Of a stretch of 6,155 bases of DNA, positions 1 through 6,155 are shown piece by piece. Location of the stretch: the NCBI GenBank assembly GCA_000715635.1, contig KL569143.1, forward strand, positions 26,071-32,225, in the 5' to 3' direction. A program made the position numbers and the translations under genes. A model generated the notes under the pieces. The model did not search any database and was not told the origin of the DNA. It saw only the letters and a program-made list of their open reading frames with translations. Numbering within the stretch: position 1 is the first letter of the stretch; the number at the start of each line of letters is the position of its first letter. Source of the stretch: Streptomyces violaceus (lineage in GTDB: Bacteria; Actinomycetota; Actinomycetes; Streptomycetales; Streptomycetaceae).

Positions 1-168
1 CCGCTCACCGGTGACCTGGGCGTACCACTCCTGAGTCACAGGGAACGCCGACATCCGAAAGGGCGCGACCTCGGTCGTCCAACTGCGCTGAGTCCGCCGG
101 TCGGACAGCGTCACCGCCCCGGCCGGGACGGCAACCATCTCGTTCTCCACGCCCACGCCAACTCCCAT
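1..168 (-). CDS. Formylglycine-generating-enzyme (SUMF1)-like protein, 5' end only
   Basis: The gene continues past the left edge, and 56 codons are visible from the ATG at 168. The N-terminal sequence contains MVAVPAGAV, then WTTEVAPFRMSAFPVTQEWYAQVTG. This matches the start of the FGE-sulfatase/SUMF1 domain (PF03781), where a V-P-A/G-G strand is followed by a 'PF.....PVT..QYA..TG' segment. Classical FGE converts a sulfatase cysteine to formylglycine, but many bacterial members do other oxidative or structural jobs. The copper-binding cysteines lie in the unseen C-terminal part, so true FGE activity cannot be judged. Two in-frame starts are possible. ATG 168 has a TANNNT box 8 nt upstream and could be leaderless. 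ATG 138 is preceded by GGAG six bases away and begins directly at the conserved MVAVPAG. The gene is divergent from the oxidoreductase at 232. Confidence 0.72.
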   Translation of the reverse strand, partial: MGVGVGVENEMVAVPAGAVTLSDRRTQRSWTTEVAPFRMSAFPVTQEWYAQVTGER

Positions 169-176
169 GCGGGGTG

Positions 177-182
177 AGCCTA
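177..182 (-). promoter_or_regulatory. Possible -10 box for a leaderless FGE-like mRNA
   Basis: Read on the minus strand this is TAGGCT, a good fit to the actinomycete TANNNT -10 box. It lies 8 nt before the ATG at 168, so transcription would start at or within a base or two of that ATG, giving a leaderless message. A loose -35 (TTGGAT) sits 19 nt upstream. This is inferred from sequence only; the internal ATG at 138 with its own GGAG is the competing start. Confidence 0.35.
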
Positions 183-231
183 TTGGCGCCCGCCATGAAA
201 TATCCAAGCCGACACCGAAGTTGACCCGGCC

Positions 232-690
232 ATGACTCAACGCCCCGGCCCCCGCCCCCTGTCCGACGAAGCCCTCTCCGACCTCCTCGGCAAGCAGCAG
301 TTCGGCACGCTCGCCAGTGTCAAGCGTGATGGCCGTCCCCATCTGACGACCATGGTCTACAGCTGGGATCCCGAGGCTCGTATCGTGCGGTTCTCGACGA
401 CGGCCGAGCGCGTCAAGGTCAAGCATCTGAGACGCGACCCGCGTGCGGCGTTGCATGTGCAGGGCGGGGACGTGTGGTCGTTCGCCGTCGCGGAGGGCGA
501 GGCCGAGGTCTCCGAGGTCACGACGGTTCCCGGTGACGCGGTCGGGCGGGAACTGCTCGGGATGATTCCGCAGGCCGCGAAGCCGGAGGACGAGGACGCG
601 TTCTTGGAGGAGCTGGTCGCCGAACGTCGGGTGGTCGTCCGGCTGAAGGTGGACCGGCTGTACGGGACGGCGCTCGACATCACCGGATAG
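232..690 (+). CDS. PPOX-class split-barrel FMN/F420-dependent oxidoreductase
   Basis: A 152-residue protein of the pyridoxamine 5'-phosphate oxidase-like split-barrel fold, usual length for the small actinobacterial F420/FMN group that includes M. tuberculosis Rv1155. Segments that fit the family are FGTLASVKRDGRPHLTTMVYSW (about 24-45, first barrel strands), a basic cofactor-phosphate-binding stretch ERVKVKHLRRDPRA (59-72, with R60, K62, K64, R67, R68), WSFAVAEGEAEV (about 82-93) and a closing VVVRLKVDRLYG strand near the C terminus. Such proteins are cytosolic dimers that bind F420 or FMN and reduce or oxidise small molecules; the substrate is unknown. The longer N-terminal stretch MTQRPGPRP is probably disordered. 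There is no strong Shine-Dalgarno, only a GAAG 11 nt before the ATG. The gene looks monocistronic, lying between a divergent and a convergent neighbour. It has no visible link to the carboxylase operon. Confidence 0.88.
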   Translation: MTQRPGPRPLSDEALSDLLGKQQFGTLASVKRDGRPHLTTMVYSWDPEARIVRFSTTAERVKVKHLRRDPRAALHVQGGDVWSFAVAEGEAEVSEVTTVPGDAVGRELLGMIPQAAKPEDEDAFLEELVAERRVVVRLKVDRLYGTALDITG

Positions 691-704
691 ACCGGCCGGG
701 GCAT

Positions 705-719
705 GGACCGACCGGGTCC
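705..719. terminator. Weak hairpin between convergent genes
   Basis: GGACC (705-709) and GGTCC (715-719) can pair around a 5-nt loop. A second, overlapping option pairs GACCGG near 690-695 with CCGGGTC near 712-718 with one bulged base. The site is the 39-bp gap between two converging stop codons, where a bidirectional terminator is expected. There is no T-tract on either side, so it would be an actinomycete-style stem without a U-tail. The stem is short and the call tentative. Confidence 0.28.
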
Positions 720-729
720 GCGAGCCGCC

Positions 730-1014
730 TCAGCGCACCAGGATCCCGCCGACGGTGATCCCGTAACGCACCCGCAGCCGACGCAGCTCCCACAGCGCCA
801 CCGCCGTCACGGACACCGGGGCCCCGAGCAGGAAGACCACCCGCACCGGCCCCGGCCCGCCCGCGTACGCCCCCGTGAACACGTCGATCAGGGTCATCTC
901 CCACACCAGCGTCATCGCGAGCAGCGGCGGCACGGTCTGGTGGATGTCGGCGGTGCGGAACACGTGGACCAGGGCGAGGCCGATGCCCCAGATGACGAAC
1001 GGCAGCACCCACAC
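730..1014 (-). CDS. Small multi-span membrane protein, unknown function, start uncertain
   Basis: Not assigned to a named family. From the GTG at 1014 the product is 94 residues with three hydrophobic spans (about 2-19, 28-46 and 57-75) separated by short loops, for example RTADIHQT and GAYAGGPGPVR. It ends in a basic tail rich in R. Acidic residues (E39, D44, E76) lie inside or at the edge of spans. Codons from about 1014 down to the TGA at 730-732 show strong G/C third-position preference typical of real Streptomyces coding DNA. The frame stays open upstream to a GTG at 1113, but those 33 codons include many A/T-ending ones and encode an unremarkable hydrophilic leader. I therefore place the start near 1014, with GTG 1008 also possible. 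Neither the 1014 nor the 1113 start has a convincing ribosome-binding site. A damaged or recombined 5' end is possible. Confidence 0.62.
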   Translation of the reverse strand: MWVLPFVIWGIGLALVHVFRTADIHQTVPPLLAMTLVWEMTLIDVFTGAYAGGPGPVRVVFLLGAPVSVTAVALWELRRLRVRYGITVGGILVR

Positions 1015-1127
1015 CAGGTGCTCATTCTGGTTTCGACCCCGATGCCCGACCAATGGAACGAGCGTGACTGGGAGTGTATTGATCGCGCCGCCGAAGGGCA
1101 CGCTTTCAGCCACCCCATATTTTCATG

Positions 1128-1139
1128 CAAGCATGCTTG
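1128..1139. promoter_or_regulatory. Perfect 12-bp palindrome, candidate repressor operator
   Basis: CAAGCATGCTTG is its own reverse complement. Symmetry resumes after a 2-nt gap on each side (CA..CAAGCATGCTTG..TG), giving 16 matching positions over 20 bp, a size typical of TetR-family operators. It overlaps the first three bases of the candidate -35 box at 1137-1142, so a bound protein would block the promoter. The homologous accD1-accA1 leucine operon of M. tuberculosis is reported to be controlled by a TetR-family regulator (BkaR), which makes this type of control plausible. The regulator is not encoded in the window. Confidence 0.45.
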
Positions 1140-1165
1140 ATTGTTTCTGACTCCGCTGCCATGCT
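1137..1165 (+). promoter_or_regulatory. Candidate promoter of the carboxylase operon
   Basis: TTGATT (1137-1142) and CATGCT (1160-1165) are separated by 17 nt, a normal sigma-70-type spacing. The -35 is close to TTGAC-type boxes; the -10 is a weaker match to the TANNNT consensus. Transcription would begin near 1172, leaving a leader of about 44 nt before the GTG at 1216. The overlap with the palindrome supports the placement, but no other test is possible from sequence alone. Confidence 0.35.
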
Positions 1166-1204
1166 CCTCAGCACGCCGCACCACCCCGCACACCGCCGTG
1201 CCCC

Positions 1205-1210
1205 AGGGAG
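1205..1210 (+). promoter_or_regulatory. Ribosome-binding site fixing the GTG 1216 start
   Basis: AGGGAG ends 5 nt before the GTG at 1216. The frame stays open upstream to a TTG at 1141, but that extension would run through the promoter region and is not coding-like. This Shine-Dalgarno decides in favour of 1216. Confidence 0.7.
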
Positions 1211-1215
1211 CGCCC

Positions 1216-2012
1216 GTGTCCGATCCGACGTCCGTGATCGACGACCTGCGCGAGGAGAGCGAGGAACTCGACCGCCTCGTGGCCGGGTTGAGCACGCCGC
1301 GCTGGGCGCTGGCCACCCCCGCCCCCGGCTGGACCGTCGCCCACCAGATCGCCCACCTCGCCTGGACCGACCGCTCGGCCCTGCTCGCCGTCACGGACGC
1401 CGACGGCTTCCGGGCCCTGGTCGAGAAGGCCCTCGCGGCACCGGGCTCTTTCGTCGACGAGGGGGCCGAGGAGGGCGCCGCGCTCCCGCCCGCCGAACTG
1501 CTCGCACGCTGGCGTGACGGCCGTACAGCGCTGGAGTGGGCACTGCGGGCCGCCCTGCCCAAGGCGCGCTTCCCCTGGTACGGCCCACCCATGTCGGCCG
1601 CCTCCATGGCGACGGCCCGTCTTATGGAGACCTGGGCCCACGGCCAGGACGTGGCCGAGGCTCTGGGTGTGGTGCGCCCACCCACCGACCGGCTGCGGCA
1701 TGTGGCCTGGCTCGGGGTGCGGACCCGGGACTTCGCCTACAGCGTGCACGGGCTGACTCCGCCGGCCGACCCCTTCCGCGTCGAACTGCGCGCACCGTCC
1801 GGCGACGTGTGGGCGTACGGCCCCGAGGACGCCCCGCAGCGCGTCACCGGCCCCGCCCTCGACTTCTGCCTCCTGGTCACCCAGCGCGCCCATCGCGCCG
1901 ACCTCGCCCTGCGCGCCGACGGCCCCGACGCCGACCGCTGGCTGGACCTCGCCCAGGCCTTCGCCGGACCGCCGGGCAGCGGCCGTACGCCGAAGCCGAA
2001 GGGGGAAGCGGG

Positions 2013-2016
<4 letters not shown>
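1216..2016 (+). CDS. TIGR03084-type metal-binding protein (MDMPI/DinB-like fold)
   Basis: A 266-residue protein resembling the actinobacterial TIGR03084 family, a branch of the DinB/mycothiol-dependent maleylpyruvate isomerase (MDMPI) superfamily. The N-terminal four-helix part carries [14 protein letters not shown] (H43, H47) and METWAHGQD, giving an E138-x3-H142 pair. This mirrors the His / Glu-x3-His metal triad described for C. glutamicum MDMPI, so a divalent metal (zinc in MDMPI) is expected. The C-terminal part (about 185-250), with [16 protein letters not shown] and [20 protein letters not shown], fits the MDMPI C-terminal domain; R224 or R227 could supply a catalytic arginine, which is my inference. 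The substrate is unknown, and mycothiol dependence cannot be assumed. It is the first gene of the operon. Its TGA overlaps the next gene's GTG in the 4-base GTGA, implying translational coupling. The extreme C terminus ([13 protein letters not shown]) looks disordered. Confidence 0.86.
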
Positions 2017-3676
<1,660 letters not shown>

Positions 3677-3680
<4 letters not shown>

Positions 3681-5275
3681 CCGTCCTGACCTCCGCGCTC
3701 GACCCCAAGAGCCCCGACTACCGTGACAACCGCGAGGCGATGCTCGCCAAGCTGGACGAGCTGACCGAAGAGCACGCCAAGGCCCTCGCGGGCGGCGGCG
3801 AGAAGTACGTGGCGCGGCACCGCGAACGTGGCAAACTCCTCGCCCGCGAGCGCATCGAGCTGCTCCTCGACCCGGACACCCCGTTCCTGGAGCTGTCCCC
3901 GCTGGCCGCCTGGGGCAGCGACTACACCGTCGGCGCCTCCCTCGTCACCGGCATCGGTGTCGTCGAGGGCGTGGAGTGCCTGATCACCGCCAACGACCCG
4001 ACCGTGCGCGGGGGAGCGAGCAACCCCTGGTCGCTGAAGAAGGCCCTGCGCGCGAACGACATCGCGCTCGCCAACCGGCTGCCGTGCATCAGCCTGGTGG
4101 AGTCCGGCGGAGCCGATCTGCCGTCCCAGAAGGAGATCTTCATCCCCGGGGGCGCCATCTTCCGGGACCTGACGCGGCTGTCCGCCGCCGGGATCCCGAC
4201 CCTCGCGGTCGTCTTCGGCAACTCCACCGCCGGTGGCGCCTACATCCCCGGCATGTCCGACCACGTGATCATGGTCAAGGAGCGGGCCAAGGTGTTCCTC
4301 GGCGGCCCACCGCTGGTGAAGATGGCCACGGGGGAGGAGAGCGACGACGAGTCGCTGGGCGGCGCCGAGATGCACGCGCGCGTGTCCGGCCTCGCCGACT
4401 ACTTCGCCGTAGACGAGCCCGACGCGCTCCGCCAGGCGCGGCGCGTGGTCGCCCGCCTCAACCACCGCAAGGCGTACGACGATCCGGACCCCGCCGAGCC
4501 GCCCAAGTACGCCGCCGACGAACTCCTCGGCATCGTCCCGGGCGACCTGAAGAGCCCCTTCGACCCGCGCGAGGTCATCGCCCGCATCGTCGACGCCTCC
4601 GACTTCGACGAGTTCAAGCCGCTCTACGGGACGAGCCTGACCACCGGCTGGGCCACCCTGCACGGCTATCCCGTCGGCATCCTCGCGAACGCCCAAGGCG
4701 TGCTGTTCAGCGAGGAGTCCCAGAAGGCCGCCCAGTTCATCCAGCTCGCCAACCAGCGCGACATCCCGCTGCTCTTCCTGCACAACACCACCGGCTACAT
4801 GGTCGGCAAGGAGTACGAGCAGGGCGGCATCATCAAGCACGGCGCGATGATGATCAACGCCGTCAGCAACTCGAAGGTCCCGCATCTGTCGGTGCTGCTG
4901 GGCGCCTCCTACGGCGCCGGCCACTACGGCATGTGCGGACGGGCCTACGACCCCCGCTTCCTCTTCGCCTGGCCCAGCGCCAAGTCGGCCGTCATGGGCC
5001 CGCAGCAGCTCGCGGGCGTGCTCTCCATCGTCGCCCGGCAGTCGGCGGCGGCGAAGGGACAGCCCTACGACGAGGAGGCGGACGCGGCACTGCGCGCCAT
5101 GGTGGAGCAGCAGATCGAGTCCGAGTCGCTGCCGATGTTCCTGTCCGGGCGGCTGTACGACGACGGCGTCATCGACCCGCGCGACACCCGCACCGTCCTC
5201 GGCCTGTGCCTGTCCGCCCTGCACACCGCCCCCTACGAGGGCTCGCGCGGCGGCTTCGGCGTCTTCCGGATGTGA
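3677..5275 (+). CDS. accD1: Acyl-CoA carboxylase carboxyltransferase beta subunit, methylcrotonyl/geranyl-CoA type
   Basis: A 532-residue carboxyltransferase, usual length for the beta subunits of methylcrotonyl-CoA (MCC) and geranyl-CoA (GCC) carboxylases. It moves CO2 from carboxybiotin on the partner alpha subunit to the gamma carbon of a 3-methyl-2-enoyl-CoA. The N-terminal crotonase-like half has TANDPTVRGGAS (104-115), the oxyanion segment NSTAGGAY (182-189) and FLGGPPLVK (207-215). The C-terminal half has HNTTGYMVGKEYEQGG, GASYGAGHYGMCGRAY (409-424) and the terminal FGVFRM typical of MCC/GCC rather than of propionyl- or acetyl-CoA carboxylases. 3-Methylcrotonyl-CoA from leucine is the likely substrate; parts such as IKHGAMMINAVSNSKVPH remind me of AtuC, so GCC-like activity stays open. 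The symbol follows the M. tuberculosis MCC pair AccD1-AccA1; orthology is not tested. It is coupled by a TTGA overlap to the AtuA-like gene and followed within 8-35 nt by its biotin-carrying partner. Confidence 0.92.
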
Positions 5276-5278
5276 GGG
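5274..5278 (+). promoter_or_regulatory. Ribosome-binding site for the alpha-subunit gene
   Basis: GAGGG overlaps the stop codon of the carboxyltransferase gene and lies 5 nt before the GTG at 5284. A second GAGGG at 5298-5302 lies 8 nt before another in-frame GTG at 5311, so two starts 27 nt apart are each equipped with a Shine-Dalgarno. Confidence 0.5.
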
Positions 5279-5283
5279 AACCA

Positions 5284-6155
5284 GTGACCGATGCCGTGAG
5301 GGACCTTTCCGTGATCACTTCTGTGCTGGTGGCCAACCGGGGCGAGATCGCCTGCCGTGTCTTCCGCACCTGCCGCGAGCTGGGCATCCGCACCATCGCC
5401 GTCCACTCGGACGCGGACGAGGGCGCCCTCCACGCGCGCGTGGCCGACGCGAGCGTACGACTTCCGGGGGAGGCGCCCGCCGACACCTATCTGCGCGGCG
5501 ACCTGATCGTGAAGGCCGCCGTCGCGGCCGGCGCGGACGCCGTGCACCCCGGATACGGCTTCCTCTCCGAGAACGCCGACTTCGCCCGGGCCGTCCAGGA
5601 CGCGGGCCTGCTCTGGATCGGCCCGCCCCCCGAGGCCATCGAGGCGATGGCTTCCAAGACCCGCGCCAAGCAGCTCATGGGCATCCAGCCCCTCACCCAC
5701 GTCACCGAAGCCGACCTGCCCGTGCTGGTGAAGGCGGCGGCGGGCGGCGGCGGACGCGGCATGCGCGTCGTACGACGACTCGCGGACCTGGACGCCGAAC
5801 TGGCCTCCGCACGCGCCGAAGCCGCGAGCGCCTTCGGCGACGGCGAGGTCTTCGTCGAGCCGTACGTGGAGAACGGCCGCCACGTCGAGGTCCAGATCCT
5901 CGCCGACACCCACGGCACGATCCGGCCGCTCGGCACCCGCGACTGCTCCCTCCAGCGCCGCCACCAGAAGGTCGTCGAGGAGGCCCCGGCACCCGGACTG
6001 TCCGAGGAACTCCGGCAGGAGCTGAGCACCCTCGCCGTACGGGCCGCGCGAGCCGTCGACTACGTGGGCGCCGGCACGGTCGAGTTCCTCGTCGCCGACG
6101 GCAGGGCGCATTTCCTGGAGATGAACACCCGCCTCCAGGTGGAACACCCCGTGAC
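5284..6155 (+). CDS. accA1: Biotin carboxylase / acyl-CoA carboxylase alpha subunit, 3' truncated by window
   Basis: The 290 visible residues cover the biotin carboxylase N-terminal and ATP-grasp regions; the C-terminal rest, including any biotin carrier domain, lies beyond the right edge. The enzyme uses ATP and bicarbonate to carboxylate biotin for the carboxyltransferase encoded just upstream. Counting from GTG 5284, the visible signatures are VLVANRGEIA (14-23), HPGYGFLSEN (88-97), K125 and K150 (ATP-binding lysines), the glycine-rich GGGGRGM (154-160), RHVEVQIL with H200, RRHQK with H227 and K229, VEFL with E267, and EMNTRLQVEHPV with E279, N281, R283, Q285, V286 and E287. All residues I expect for catalysis in the seen part are present. 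The segment between K125 and K150 is about 18 residues shorter than in E. coli AccC. GTG 5311 (ITSVLVANRG) is an equally good start: the conserved sequence begins there and the extra nine codons include rare ones such as AGG. Confidence 0.92.
   Translation, partial: MTDAVRDLSVITSVLVANRGEIACRVFRTCRELGIRTIAVHSDADEGALHARVADASVRLPGEAPADTYLRGDLIVKAAVAAGADAVHPGYGFLSENADFARAVQDAGLLWIGPPPEAIEAMASKTRAKQLMGIQPLTHVTEADLPVLVKAAAGGGGRGMRVVRRLADLDAELASARAEAASAFGDGEVFVEPYVENGRHVEVQILADTHGTIRPLGTRDCSLQRRHQKVVEEAPAPGLSEELRQELSTLAVRAARAVDYVGAGTVEFLVADGRAHFLEMNTRLQVEHPV

Noticed and set aside
1128..1139. KstR2 (cholesterol catabolism) operator
   Set aside because: The half-sites are similar, but the KstR2 consensus as I know it has a 2-nt centre (CAAGnnCTTG), whereas this palindrome has 4 nt. 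I therefore call it only a candidate operator.
703..1140. Plus-strand open frame through the membrane-protein region
   Set aside because: The translation is H/R/P-rich, the frame bias favours the minus strand, and there are no ribosome-binding or domain signals.
1536..2012. In-frame upstream extension of the AtuA-like gene (159 codons)
   Set aside because: It overlaps the metal-binding protein in another frame and is R/P-rich nonsense. The GTG at 2013 overlaps the previous stop and begins with the conserved LRIGNASGFYGD.
5233..6147. Minus-strand open frame opposite the biotin carboxylase gene
   Set aside because: The plus strand encodes an unmistakable biotin carboxylase, so this is a mirror frame without domain content.

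Overview
The window looks like chromosomal DNA from Streptomyces or a close high-GC actinomycete. The evidence is very high G+C, coding frames with almost all third positions G or C, frequent GTG/TTG starts, and actinomycete-type protein families. It carries six genes, two of them cut by the window edges.

Left part (1-1014): the 5' end of a minus-strand formylglycine-generating-enzyme-like gene runs off the left edge. It is divergent from a small plus-strand FMN/F420-type split-barrel oxidoreductase (232-690). That gene converges, across a 39-bp gap with a weak hairpin, on a minus-strand gene for a small membrane protein (730-1014). The start of the membrane protein gene is uncertain.

Gap 1015-1215: about 200 bp, less GC-rich than its surroundings. 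It contains a perfect 12-bp palindrome (1128-1139) overlapping a plausible -35 box, so it is the best candidate for the control region of the operon to its right.

Right part (1216-6155): a tightly packed plus-strand operon. In order it encodes a TIGR03084-type metal-binding protein of the DinB/mycothiol-dependent maleylpyruvate isomerase fold, an AtuA-like (DUF1446) protein, a methylcrotonyl/geranyl-CoA-type carboxyltransferase (beta subunit), and a biotin-carboxylase alpha subunit cut by the right edge. The first three genes overlap by 4 nt (GTGA, then TTGA); the fourth starts 8 or 35 nt after the third. None of the four starts with ATG.

The carboxylase pair is expected to add CO2 to the gamma carbon of a 3-methyl-branched 2-enoyl-CoA. 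The most likely substrate is 3-methylcrotonyl-CoA from leucine; an acyclic terpenoid CoA such as geranyl-CoA is the alternative. The two leading genes have no established biochemical role here. Their translational coupling to the carboxylase is the most interesting feature of the window. The operon itself appears to be a conserved actinomycete arrangement rather than a wholly new system. No mobile elements, CRISPR arrays, rRNA or tRNA genes were seen.
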